A DNA stretch of 36,970 nucleotides, from IMG/VR virus record IMGVR_UViG_3300045006_000163, positions 1-36,970 of that record; one strand, 5' to 3'. Below are positions 1-6,930 of the stretch, piece by piece. Both the position numbers and the translations under genes were made by a program. Source of the DNA: a virus. A model generated the notes under the pieces. The model was not told the DNA's origin, made no database searches, and saw only the letters and a list, made by a program, of their open reading frames with translations. Numbering within the stretch: the first letter of the stretch is position 1; each line of letters begins with the position of its first letter.

Positions 1-127
1 TGGGCATCCTTCCGCGCACAGTTCGAAGCGCTTCTCCAGGCGCTCCTCAAGGGCAGCCAGGTCTTCGCGAGTAGCGTAGCGCTCAGCCATGCGGGCGCGG
101 ATATCGCCTACGGTCTTGGCAACCTGG
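1..127. repeat. Terminal direct repeat, left copy
   Basis: Bases 1-127 are identical to 36844-36970. The repeat lies wholly inside one open reading frame that stays in frame when the ends are joined, so it is most simply the overlap of a circular contig. A length of 127 equals a common largest assembler k-mer. It is therefore unlikely to be a biological terminal repeat. Confidence 0.97.
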
Positions 128-381
128 GCCATGGTAGTGTTGAACTGACCGAAAGCAGTTTCATTGGTCGCTCGGAGCCGCTCAATGTAGGTCAGCATTT
201 CGGATCGAAATGATTTCATGGCCTCATCCGTGGCTTTGCGATGAGCTTCCAGGGCCTGGCTGAAGGCCTCCTCTCGGTTGTCCTGGCGGGTCCATCGGTC
301 CCAGATGAGCTTGCCCGCCACCCCGGCCAGCACCACGACCAGGCCGCGCATGGCCCATGTTTCGAAGTCAGCAGCCACCAT
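1..381 (-). CDS. Membrane-anchored coiled-coil protein, 5' part (continues at 36820-36843)
   Basis: The gene starts at ATG 381, runs off the left edge and finishes at TGA 36820-36822 across the circular join, giving 134 residues. Residues 10-27 (RGLVVVLAGVAGKLIW region) form one membrane helix. The rest is charged and helical, with heptad-like spacing (REEAFSQALEAHRKATDEAM and on to LEERLEKRFE), so a coiled coil is likely. It is the last gene of the lysis cassette and starts a few bases after the preceding stop at 387. A membrane anchor plus coiled coil in this place suggests an accessory lysis or holin-associated protein. The family is not recognised and the function is inferred from context only. 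Confidence 0.8.
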   Translation of the reverse strand, partial: MVAADFETWAMRGLVVVLAGVAGKLIWDRWTRQDNREEAFSQALEAHRKATDEAMKSFRSEMLTYIERLRATNETAFGQFNTTMAQVAKTVGDIRARMAERYATREDLAALEERLEKRFELCAEGCP

Positions 382-386
382 GCCCC

Positions 387-1007
387 CTAAAAGCAAACGC
401 CCACCCTAAGCCGAACTTCCCAGCCCATGCGGCGGTCGGCGTAGCTGTTACGAGTCACTTCCGCGCCGGTGCGGAATATTGAAAAATCGCGATCCACGAA
501 CATGCCCCGGGCTTCATCGCCCCAAGGGGTAGTGCCAAACACCGCGCCAGCTGCCCAGCGCCTGGGCCTGGAACTCTCCGCAGCCTTGCGCCAGTGCTCG
601 GCCTCAGCCCTGCGGTCTTCGTTTGCGGCCTGCAGCTCCTCTATCTCGCGATCATCGATGTCTGATTTTTCGCTGAGTTTTTGAACCAGGGGAGCCAGGT
701 CCATGGAGGCCTGAACAGACTGAGTAGGGTCCTGGTTGTCTTCGGGCACTGCGGGATCCTCGCCAGGATGGGAGCCGCGCACCCGCGCCATTTCTGCGCG
801 TAGACGTGCGATCTCGGCACGAAGGGCGAGCCGCTCGCCGTCGATCGTTTGCGCCTTGAGCTCATGGGCCTCCGCCTTCTTGGCGATGGTCTGCGCCGTT
901 TTGGTTTCGGCCTGGGCCTGGTGGTCTTGTCCCCACTGCTTGAAGGCCATGCCTGCACACACGCATGCACCCAGGCCTCCGAGCAGGAGCACAGTGCGGG
1001 GGGTCAC
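387..1007 (-). CDS. Spanin-like envelope protein with N-terminal anchor and coiled coils
   Basis: 206 residues. The GTG start at 1007 overlaps the upstream TGA (GTGA). The N-terminus is TPRTVLLLGGLGACVCAGMA: a short positive end and a hydrophobic core holding LGAC (C15), which fits a lipobox or a plain signal anchor. Residues about 30-75 and 110-150 are rich in Ala, Glu and Arg and look like coiled coils (ALRAEIARLRAEMARVR). The C-terminal 50 residues are globular and end in RLRVGVCF. Position behind endolysin and holin, anchor and coiled coils together suggest an Rz-type spanin or equivalent. No direct family match was recognised. An internal reading frame at 641-970 was considered as a nested Rz1 and not accepted. 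Confidence 0.7.
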   Translation of the reverse strand: MTPRTVLLLGGLGACVCAGMAFKQWGQDHQAQAETKTAQTIAKKAEAHELKAQTIDGERLALRAEIARLRAEMARVRGSHPGEDPAVPEDNQDPTQSVQASMDLAPLVQKLSEKSDIDDREIEELQAANEDRRAEAEHWRKAAESSRPRRWAAGAVFGTTPWGDEARGMFVDRDFSIFRTGAEVTRNSYADRRMGWEVRLRVGVCF

Positions 1008-1255
1008 TGGGAACCGCCAGAGGCTTGGCCTGGCATCCACTTCAGTGCAATCCCGCAGGCTGCGGCCAGCACGAACGAGGAGAGTCCGAGTGCCCAGCAG
1101 GCACCGCTGCCGAGATCGCCGGTCTTCCAGATGGTTCGCACACAAGCAGCCACAACGGCAACCTGGGAAATCGGGAGGGATACCGCCGCGATGGCCACCG
1201 TCAGCAGCTGCGGGCTGTCGGGGTGCTTGGGGTCGATGAGGGTCGATAGGTTCAT
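1004..1255 (-). CDS. Holin-like small membrane protein
   Basis: 83 residues. ATG 1255 overlaps the stop of the preceding 29-codon gene (ATGA), and GAAGG lies 7 bases upstream. Two membrane segments are visible: LLTVAIAAVSLPISQVAVVAACV and, after a short loop RTIWKTGDLGSGA, CWALGLSSFVLAAACGIALKW. The N-terminus MNLSTLIDPKHPDSPQ is polar and the C-terminus is short. Size, two helices and position just after the endolysin fit a holin, which would form the inner-membrane lesions that release the endolysin. This rests on topology and context rather than a recognised family. Confidence 0.72.
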   Translation of the reverse strand: MNLSTLIDPKHPDSPQLLTVAIAAVSLPISQVAVVAACVRTIWKTGDLGSGACWALGLSSFVLAAACGIALKWMPGQASGGSQ

Positions 1256-1341
1256 TTCGCCGCCTTCGGGCATGCGGAAGACCCGCACCCACCCACATGG
1301 GCCAGCGGACAGGCAGCGCACGTAGGGCAGCCGGGGGTCAT
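1252..1341 (-). CDS. 29-residue cysteine-rich peptide between endolysin and holin
   Basis: ATG 1341 overlaps the endolysin stop (ATGA), and its own TGA overlaps the holin-like start (ATGA), so both junctions are 4-base couplings. GAGGTG, inside the end of the endolysin gene, is the ribosome site. Cysteines fall at positions 5, 8, 11, 19 and 24 (CPTCAAC early), with one His at 15, a pattern able to bind one metal ion or form disulfides. The exact tiling between two real genes argues that it is translated. No family is recognised. It may also serve only to couple holin translation to endolysin translation. Confidence 0.6.
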   Translation of the reverse strand: MTPGCPTCAACPLAHVGGCGSSACPKAAK

Positions 1342-1838
1342 CGCTTCACCTCGGTGTAAACCGTTCCTGATGCCGTCACCGTGGCGATGTAAGCGAGGCC
1401 GCGAGGCTTCGAACCCACTTTCTCCACCTGGATATGGATCCACCAAGAGCCTTCCTTGTGCTCCAGCAGCACCTTGTCGTAGGGGAGACCCGAAAACAGG
1501 ATCGCCTCGAAGGCCCGCTTGATGTCGACAGCATTTCCTGGGTGGAAGTCGCAGGCGCGGCCCTCGAGATGGGCGGACTTGGGATCCCCTTTCACAGCTC
1601 GGTTGACAGCCTCGCATCGGAATCCGCTGTGCACGATGAGCGGAGCACCCAGGAGGGTGCGGATCGGTTCCAGCAGGGATTCCGCCAGGCGCACCAAGTT
1701 GGCGCCAGCTTCGACACTCGGGGCATTCGGGAGACCTGTGCCCGTCCTGGTCAATTCGGAGAACGAAAAGTGCTCAGATGCAAAATCAGGGGGGAGGGCC
1801 TTGTCTAGTGTTCGGCTCTGCCGCTCGCCGCTCTGCAT
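1338..1838 (-). CDS. Endolysin, peptidase M15 (D-Ala-D-Ala carboxypeptidase/L,D-endopeptidase type)
   Basis: 166 residues; ATG 1838 has GGGGAGGGA about 8 bases upstream. The zinc site of the M15 fold is visible as SAHLEGRACD (H90, D97) and the later WWIHIQV (H135). E126 in LLEHKEG is a candidate for the general base. The N-terminal part FSFSELTRTGTGLPN and the 'HSGFRCEAVNRAVKG' stretch are typical of phage Peptidase_M15_3 enzymes, which cut peptidoglycan cross-links. There is no signal peptide, so export depends on the holin. The gene opens the lysis cassette behind terminator-like hairpins at 1887-1938 and is followed without a gap by three short genes. Confidence 0.93.
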   Translation of the reverse strand: MQSGERQSRTLDKALPPDFASEHFSFSELTRTGTGLPNAPSVEAGANLVRLAESLLEPIRTLLGAPLIVHSGFRCEAVNRAVKGDPKSAHLEGRACDFHPGNAVDIKRAFEAILFSGLPYDKVLLEHKEGSWWIHIQVEKVGSKPRGLAYIATVTASGTVYTEVKR

Positions 1839-1886
1839 GTGGTGGTCCCTCCCCAGCCATCAGGGTGCGGACTACCACACGGCAAA

Positions 1887-1909
1887 CCGTCGGCTCTGGT
1901 GGCCGACGG
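1887..1909 (-). terminator. Hairpin CCGTCGGC-N7-GCCGACGG, first of two near-identical copies
   Basis: Perfect 8-bp stem with a 7-base loop, followed on the minus strand by TTTG. The same stem with the same flanks (GTTT before, TTTG after) recurs at 36789-36811, so the two copies bracket the lysis cassette. The short T tail makes it a weak terminator or a leader structure. Confidence 0.55.
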
Positions 1910-1910
1910 A

Positions 1911-1938
1911 AACAAGAAAGCCCCCGAGATGGGGGCTT
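1911..1938 (-). terminator. Rho-independent terminator between terL and endolysin
   Basis: Stem AAGCCCCC / GGGGGCTT with loop of five bases (1918-1938). On the minus strand the stem is followed by TCTTGTTT. It follows the terL-linked small gene and precedes the endolysin gene. It would limit readthrough into lysis genes unless antitermination or a local promoter acts. Confidence 0.7.
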
Positions 1939-1967
1939 GGGACCAGACGAATGGATTAAATTCTATA

Positions 1968-2066
1968 TTACATTCTACGAATACACCATTTTGCCAAACC
2001 ATAGCCAATGGCGCACGCGCACAACATGACCGAGGCCACGAACAAGCATCCAGCGTTATCGCTCAT
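1968..2066 (-). CDS. 32-residue single-helix membrane peptide after terL
   Basis: ATG 2066 lies 3 bases after the terL stop, with GGGGTGGTGA as a possible ribosome site at the end of terL. The product is polar for six residues, then CLFVASVMLCACAIGYGLA forms one membrane helix, then KWCIRRM gives a positive tail, predicting N-out/C-in topology. The DNA at its 3' end is AT-rich, unlike its surroundings, and could also hold a promoter for the endolysin. No clean -35/-10 pair with 17-base spacing was found there. The function is unknown; a small holin or antiholin is possible from its place ahead of the lysis genes. Confidence 0.55.
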   Translation of the reverse strand: MSDNAGCLFVASVMLCACAIGYGLAKWCIRRM

Positions 2067-2069
2067 GGC

Positions 2070-3902
2070 TCACCACCCCGACATTCGGCCACGCCCAGGA
2101 CCTCGAGAGGCGCGCTGCCGGGCGGGCTTGGGAGGCTCCTCCGAGGGAACTGACGAGGCAGCTACGACCTGAGCAGCTGCAGCCGCCTTCGTCTCTCGGC
2201 CCTTGGCCAAGGCTTCCAGGTTCGGGTTCAGGATCTCGACGGCCGCCATGGCATAGACCTCGAGGTCGAGGGCTTCGTTTCGAGCGTCAGCTGTGACCTT
2301 CTCATAGGCCCTGCGGCCAGACTTTCGAGAGGCCCGCTCGGAGAGCAGCATCTCGAAGTAGGTCGCGTCGAGGTCTGCCGGGAAGTGGCAATACCCCGGG
2401 CCCGGCTTCTCGATCTTGAGGCGACCCAGGATGGAATCCTTTGCCGAGACGGTATCCACCAGCCAGAGCTTGGCCTTCGCGCTGGAGCGGCGCGCCAGCT
2501 TCTGCTGCGGTTTGGTCGCGCCCTTCACCGGGAAGACCAGGCCTTTCATCCAGGCGCGCCTTGCGAACTTGTAGGCCTGCTTGGTGAAGTGTCCGCCGAT
2601 GTCCATGGCGCAGGCCTTCACGCGGAGGCCTCCCCAGTCCTGGCGCAGCAGCTCCTCGAGGGTGTCCCACGGGTCGGAGGTCGCGAGGTTCCCGAAGATC
2701 TGCCGGTAGCACACGCGCCAGGTCTCCTCTCCCAAGCCGATGCCCTGAATCAGGAGCTCGAGGCGATCATCCTGGATGTCCACAGATGCCACCAGGGCGA
2801 GCACAGCCTCGGGCACCTGGCCCTGGACCCACTCCTCGCGCCTGGCCATCAAGCCCTCGACGAGCACAGAATCCCCCTCGCGTGGATCCCACCACTCTCC
2901 CAGCTGCGTGTTGATGAACACCTGCAGAGATCCTGGGCCCTTGGCCTTGGCCTTCTTAAACTGGGCCACCAGCACAGCCATGGGCCGAACCATCAGCCCG
3001 TGGACCCGGAACCCGGCATGGTCTAGGATGTGCGGGCGCTTGGCGATCCACTTGCCGGCCATAATCGCCCGCCTGAAATCGCCCTCGGTGATCTCGCAGC
3101 CACAGCCGCGGCAGGCATAGACGGGCTCGGCCCGCTCCTCGAACTGGACCTGTCGGAAGTCGCAAGTCTGCTCATGGCCACAGTGCGGGCAAGCGAAGTG
3201 CCACTCGCGCTGGTCCGATTCCTTCCAGGAGTTCTCGATGCGGCTGCGCCCCATGATCGTGGGAGTCGAGCATTTGTAGATCAGGCGGCGCCCCCGAAAA
3301 TCCGAGGTGCGGGCCTCGGCCAGGTCCTCGAAGTCGCCCTCCTGGCCCACTGTCTCGTCCTGAGGTATGCGGTCGATCTCGTCCATGAGCAGATCCCGGA
3401 TCGGCTGCGAGGCCAGGCCTGCGGGAGCATTCGCTCCCACGCAGATCAGAACGCCACCGGGGAAAGACTTCTCCAGCAGGGTGTTCGATCCATCGCGGGA
3501 CTTGTCCCCGATCAGGCCCGAGAGCGCTGGCGTATCCCGGACCATGGGCATGAGTCGGGTCTTGCTCCACTTCTCGGCGGCCCGTTCCGTGGGCTGCACG
3601 ACCATGATCGGGCCTGGATTCAGGTGGATCCGCTGCCCCAGCAGGTTGTTCAAAATCTCGGTCTTGCCCCACTGGGCACCGCCGACAACCGTCACGTATT
3701 GGATCCTGGGAAGGCTGCAGGACTTCATGATCTCGGCCTGGTAGGGCCTGGACTCATGAGACCAGGGCCCGGGGGCCGCGGATGCCTCACGGGAGAGCAC
3801 CCGATACCCACAGGCCCACTCGTCCACCGTCATGTCAGGAGGAGGCAGGATGGTGGAGGCGCAGGCGGCCAGCACCTGGAGAGCAGAAGCAACAGGCCTC
3901 AA
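2070..3902 (-). CDS. terL: Terminase large subunit, lambda gpA family
   Basis: 610 residues. The TTG start at 3902 overlaps the terS stop (TTGA), with GGGGAGGTG upstream. It is the packaging motor and end-making nuclease. Walker A-like VVGGAQWGKTE is at 72-82 and Walker B LLMDE at 171-175. A zinc-ribbon pair CPHC (238-241) and CRGC (264-267) follows, typical of gpA. RNase H-like nuclease acidic residues are D375 (SVDIQDD) and D434 (AMDIGG). The C-terminus is basic and Ala-rich. The gpA family usually cuts at cos, so virion DNA probably has unique cohesive ends even though this assembly is circular. The lysis genes, not gpW and portal, come next, which is unusual. Confidence 0.97.
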   Translation of the reverse strand: MRPVASALQVLAACASTILPPPDMTVDEWACGYRVLSREASAAPGPWSHESRPYQAEIMKSCSLPRIQYVTVVGGAQWGKTEILNNLLGQRIHLNPGPIMVVQPTERAAEKWSKTRLMPMVRDTPALSGLIGDKSRDGSNTLLEKSFPGGVLICVGANAPAGLASQPIRDLLMDEIDRIPQDETVGQEGDFEDLAEARTSDFRGRRLIYKCSTPTIMGRSRIENSWKESDQREWHFACPHCGHEQTCDFRQVQFEERAEPVYACRGCGCEITEGDFRRAIMAGKWIAKRPHILDHAGFRVHGLMVRPMAVLVAQFKKAKAKGPGSLQVFINTQLGEWWDPREGDSVLVEGLMARREEWVQGQVPEAVLALVASVDIQDDRLELLIQGIGLGEETWRVCYRQIFGNLATSDPWDTLEELLRQDWGGLRVKACAMDIGGHFTKQAYKFARRAWMKGLVFPVKGATKPQQKLARRSSAKAKLWLVDTVSAKDSILGRLKIEKPGPGYCHFPADLDATYFEMLLSERASRKSGRRAYEKVTADARNEALDLEVYAMAAVEILNPNLEALAKGRETKAAAAAQVVAASSVPSEEPPKPARQRASRGPGRGRMSGW

Positions 3903-4393
3903 GGCTGCACCTCCCCGGCTTCTGCCTGAACCTCTGCCACCAGGTCGCGCCGGATGGTGTTGAGCTCCCGCCGGATCACCGCGGCCCGCTCGGCCAGGTT
4001 CATGCCGTCCTCGAGCAGATCAGCCGCACGATCCGGCAGCCCGTCGAGGTTCGCCTTTAACCGGCCAAGGAAACCATTCCAAGCTGCTGTTACTTCGGAT
4101 GCCTCGAGCAGGTTGCCCGCCATCTTGGCCTCCTCCATTTCTCGGATGTTGGCATCAGCGGCGTCTTTACGCTGTTTATCCGTGCGCTCCTCGCCATCCC
4201 TCGAACCGGAAATGCGCGCATCCCGCCATGCCAGAACCTCGGGCCAGTTGTAGACCCTGGCTCGACCCTCCCCTTTTCCGGGAAGACCCTCCTTGTCCCA
4301 ATTGCGGACGGTCCGATCAGTTACACAGAACAATGCCGCTATATCAATTTGTTTTAACTCATTTAGTGGACTTTTAATGAGTGTTGGCTTCAT
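3899..4393 (-). CDS. terS: Terminase small subunit, Nu1 type
   Basis: 164 residues from ATG 4393 (a GTG three codons earlier is also possible). Residues 14-35 (KQIDIAALFCVTDRTVRNWD) form a winged helix-turn-helix as in Nu1, the cos-binding small terminase. The middle contains KQRKDAADANIREMEEAKMAGN, a helical stretch usual in this family, and the C-terminal half is helical and would contact the large subunit. It overlaps terL by 4 bases. It recognises phage DNA for packaging, and the untranslated stretch just upstream is the natural place for its binding site. Confidence 0.9.
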   Translation of the reverse strand: MKPTLIKSPLNELKQIDIAALFCVTDRTVRNWDKEGLPGKGEGRARVYNWPEVLAWRDARISGSRDGEERTDKQRKDAADANIREMEEAKMAGNLLEASEVTAAWNGFLGRLKANLDGLPDRAADLLEDGMNLAERAAVIRRELNTIRRDLVAEVQAEAGEVQP

Positions 4394-4514
4394 TTGTGGC
4401 ACCGGAAACGTGTTTTGAGCTTTGCGCTAGGTAAACCGGGCGGGTTGCCGCGATACCCTCCCCGGCACCCCTTAAAAGGGACCCGGCAAGGCCTGCCTTG
4501 CGTTGTTTTTCGCA
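4394..4514. other. Untranslated stretch before terS; candidate cos/terminase recognition region
   Basis: About 120 bases lie between the gpZ-like gene and terS in a genome that otherwise has almost no gaps. It holds a palindrome GCAAGGC-CT-GCCTTGC (4486-4501), a CCCCTTAAAAGGG element (4468-4480) and GC-rich tracts such as CCGGGCGGGTTGCCGCG. In lambda the cos site lies directly upstream of Nu1. The assignment comes from position and dyads, and no cut site can be defined from sequence alone. Confidence 0.4.
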
Positions 4515-5261
4515 TCATTTCGCACCTCTTGCCGCATCTGCGATCGCATCCGACAGGGTGGGCATCCACTCGCGCTGCACCGTGTCGCCTATGGTCTTCA
4601 CGAACTCGAGGCGCGCTGGGATGCGGACCCTTGAGACCAGGCGGTATAGCAGACGCGTGCCTGCCGTGCGATGAATGGCTCGGTCGCGCTTGCGCTTGGG
4701 TCCGACACCTACGTGCACATTGTCCAAGGTCATCGACTTAAGGCCTCGCCTTGACCGGCCATCCATGCCGCGATCGGTTCGCTGCAGAACCAGCACCTGG
4801 CCCCGGGTGCGCACCAGGAACGTGCGCTCGTTGCCGACGATGCGCCCGCCTGCGTCACGATGCAGGCCCAGCCGCTTGGGCGATAGGGGATTGGCGCGCC
4901 CGATGATCTTCGACCTGAACACCTGAGTGTTGGGCTGCCAGAGGCGTTTCCCGCCGTAACGGGTTCGGTCCTGCCCCTCCTCATGCTCGTCCAGGAAATG
5001 GCGGTTGTCCGGGTAGGCAAGCTGGATGATGCACTGCCAGCTGGTCTTGGTGGCCCTGTCTGCCTTGGCGATCTTCACGCCACGCAGCACGAACGACTCC
5101 CGGCGCAGATGGAAAGACTGGCGCATGTGCTCCCGCTCAGCGTCCTGCGCCTTGTTGGCAACACGATTGATAGCGAGTGAAATCGCGTATGGAAGCTGTT
5201 TCTCTGCAACCGATGAAACCAAGCGCAGCGATTCAGCTAGATCCAACTGGACTTTGATCAC
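4515..5261 (-). CDS. Minor tail protein Z-like protein
   Basis: 248 residues. The GTG start at 5261 overlaps the upstream TGA (GTGA) and has a perfect AGGAGG five bases before it, which decides the start against the upstream ATG at 5294. The N-terminal pattern QLPYAISLAINRVANKAQDAE, followed by RRESFVLRGVKIAKADRATK, resembles the prophage minor tail protein Z family: an Ala-Ile-Asn-Arg helix, then a basic strand region. The protein is very basic in its C-terminal half (RGMDGRSRRGLKS, GPKRKRDRAIHRTAGTR). In lambda gpZ acts at head-tail joining and lies among tail genes. Here it lies upstream of terS, far from the tail block. Confidence 0.55.
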   Translation of the reverse strand: MIKVQLDLAESLRLVSSVAEKQLPYAISLAINRVANKAQDAEREHMRQSFHLRRESFVLRGVKIAKADRATKTSWQCIIQLAYPDNRHFLDEHEEGQDRTRYGGKRLWQPNTQVFRSKIIGRANPLSPKRLGLHRDAGGRIVGNERTFLVRTRGQVLVLQRTDRGMDGRSRRGLKSMTLDNVHVGVGPKRKRDRAIHRTAGTRLLYRLVSRVRIPARLEFVKTIGDTVQREWMPTLSDAIADAARGAK

Positions 5262-5584
5262 TTGTGCCTCCTGTAAAACAGCTTTTGAACCCATCTCGAA
5301 TCTAAGCCGAGAAAAAGCGCCGTTGCCCTGAAAAGCTGGCTCCTGCTCACTTGGGGGTGAACCTCTTTCAGCTCATGGATGAACATGGGCACACGGCTGG
5401 CATTCATGGAGACGCGCAGGGCATGCCTTGCCCGATCCCTGGCGTGCGAATCGTCGACGATCAATTCGAGCGCAGACTCCACACGCCCATCCCTCAATTC
5501 CCAATTTTTAACAATCTGGCTCATCGAATCCCGGACATCCTTTGGAATGTCGGAAAGATGAAGCCAAGCGCTGCGCGGCCTCAT
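5258..5584 (-). CDS. Hypothetical protein, 108 residues
   Basis: ATG 5584 follows AAGGAG and overlaps the gpZ-like gene by 4 bases. The product is mostly helical and basic, with DIPKDVRDSMSQIVKNWELRDGR near the start and SRSQLFRATALFLGLDSRWVQ near the end. The latter could be a small helix-bundle or HTH-like DNA-binding unit. No family is recognised. It starts 14 bases after the integrase stop, so it is co-transcribed with the integrase and with the gpZ-like gene. It is likely a real gene of unknown role. Confidence 0.65.
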   Translation of the reverse strand: MRPRSAWLHLSDIPKDVRDSMSQIVKNWELRDGRVESALELIVDDSHARDRARHALRVSMNASRVPMFIHELKEVHPQVSRSQLFRATALFLGLDSRWVQKLFYRRHK

Positions 5585-5597
5585 GTTGCATTACTCC

Positions 5598-6683
5598 TTA
5601 AAACTTCCGCGATTCGTGTTCATGCGGGTTTACGTGGGGGCGTGCGCCGCTTTTGTCGACGGTTGAAACCGCGGGATCCTCGAAGGATTTCTGTGCCTGG
5701 CGAACTCGCTCCAGGTTTGAATGGATGTAGCCCGTGGTCGTGTGGATGCTCTTGTGCCCAAGGGCCTTCCGGATGTCCTCAGTCGGAACACCCTGATCAT
5801 TCAGGTGGGTGGCATAGGTTCGACGCAAGCCATGAGGGGTTAGGCCAGACAATCCGAAAGCCTGGTTTGCTTTCCTCATCACGCGGTCGATCTGCCCCAC
5901 GCTCACAGGCTTCCCATCCGAACGGCCAGCGATCATCCCAGCTCTGCCTTCACCCAGGCGGGCCAGCAGTCCATCCGGTACCGGACGCGGCCAAGCCTCC
6001 TTTCCCTTCGTCTTTCCCGGCGTGTAGGTCTTCCGAGTCCGATCCAGCCACTCCCAGCGCGCACCGATGGCCTCGGTCTCACGAAGCCCCATCTCCAGCA
6101 TGAACCGGATCACCATGGCAACAGCAGGCTCGCCAGCTGACACCTGCTCAACCACAGTCGTCCATGCGTGCCGATCAGCCACAGGGAGGATCGTTCGAGG
6201 CCTCTTTTGGTGCCCCAGCTTCTTCACCTCGAACGGGATTCGGAGCACGGCCCGTCGCTTCACAGCCCAGCCCGCGAGCAGTTTGAGGTGCGCCAGCCAG
6301 GTGTCCGCACTGCTCTGGGCGTGACCGGAGCGCATGTATGCCCCTCGCTGACGCTCCACCGCTTCCGTGGTCAGTTCAGCCACGCGAAACCCAGCCAGGT
6401 CACCCAACCCGCACCGAACGAAACGGTCTACCGAATCAACATAGGCATCGGACTTCACCCCGCGATTCAGCTCCACCCACAGCGCCCCGAGATCGCCGAG
6501 TGGAATATCCGGCTCCTCGCCTCTCGACCTCAGACGCTCGGCTTCGAAGGCCCGCCAGGCCAGTGCCTCCGCTTTGGCCCTGGATGTCTCGCCCGTCGAA
6601 CGCTGAAAGCTCTTTCCAGCCATCCTGAAGCGGTACTGGTAGATACGACCTCGACGGAAAACCGTAGGGCCTACCGATGCCAT
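5598..6683 (-). CDS. int: Tyrosine recombinase (integrase), minus-strand copy
   Basis: 361 residues. ATG 6683 has AGGAGG five bases upstream. The N-terminal region (GRIYQYRFRMAGKSFQRSTGE) is an arm-binding-like beta domain, followed by a SAM-like core-binding domain (about 60-150). All catalytic residues are present: R201 (GLRETEA), H284 and R287 (HGLRRTYATH), H310 (LGHKS) and nucleophile Y319 (TTGYIH). The C-terminal tail of about 40 residues is His- and Pro-rich. It is one of two complete tyrosine recombinases in the genome. No tRNA fragment was seen beside this copy, so it may serve another site, act in dimer resolution, or be a relic of a recombined phage. Confidence 0.93.
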   Translation of the reverse strand: MASVGPTVFRRGRIYQYRFRMAGKSFQRSTGETSRAKAEALAWRAFEAERLRSRGEEPDIPLGDLGALWVELNRGVKSDAYVDSVDRFVRCGLGDLAGFRVAELTTEAVERQRGAYMRSGHAQSSADTWLAHLKLLAGWAVKRRAVLRIPFEVKKLGHQKRPRTILPVADRHAWTTVVEQVSAGEPAVAMVIRFMLEMGLRETEAIGARWEWLDRTRKTYTPGKTKGKEAWPRPVPDGLLARLGEGRAGMIAGRSDGKPVSVGQIDRVMRKANQAFGLSGLTPHGLRRTYATHLNDQGVPTEDIRKALGHKSIHTTTGYIHSNLERVRQAQKSFEDPAVSTVDKSGARPHVNPHEHESRKF

Positions 6684-6865
6684 TCCTTCCTCCTTTCCCA
6701 CCTACCGCAGACGCAGCGATCCGGAGGAGCGCAGTGCACTTGCAGCACGTGGCAGTTTTCGGGGTTGTTCCTGCACTGGCCGCGACAGGTCGCACAGCAG
6801 CGCACAGGCTCACCCATGCGCACGAACTCTGCCGCAGCCTTCCGCTCTTTGGGCGTGGGCCGCAT
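6671..6865 (-). CDS. Small cysteine-rich, probably zinc-binding protein
   Basis: 64 residues; ATG 6865 follows GGTGAAGC. After a helical basic start (RPTPKERKAAAEFVRMGE) come eight cysteines: CCATCRGQC, ENCHVLQVHC and CVCGRW. They look like one or two metal sites. The gene overlaps the integrase start by 13 bases, so it is translated just ahead of integrase and might be an excisionase-like or regulatory partner. That is inference, and no family is recognised. Confidence 0.6.
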   Translation of the reverse strand: MRPTPKERKAAAEFVRMGEPVRCCATCRGQCRNNPENCHVLQVHCAPPDRCVCGRWERRKEWHR

Positions 6866-6930
6866 GCTTCACCAGGTTGAGAGCGGACCTTGCCGGGTTC
6901 GGGCTTGGTTCCGCGAATTGATTCAGGACT

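Noticed and set aside
641-970. Possible nested Rz1-type gene inside the spanin-like gene
   Set aside because: The frame starts MHACVQAWPSSSG and has a Cys near the start, but there is no hydrophobic signal and the rest is Arg-rich shadow sequence.
1805-2008. Minus-strand frame of 67 codons running through the terminator hairpins into the endolysin start
   Set aside because: It would translate two hairpins, has no ribosome site, and competes with a better 32-codon gene upstream.
1955-2010. Promoter for the endolysin in the AT-rich end of the 32-codon gene
   Set aside because: TTGGCA and TAGAAT/TAATAT are present on the minus strand, but the spacings (14 or 21 bases) are not good, so it is not listed as a feature.
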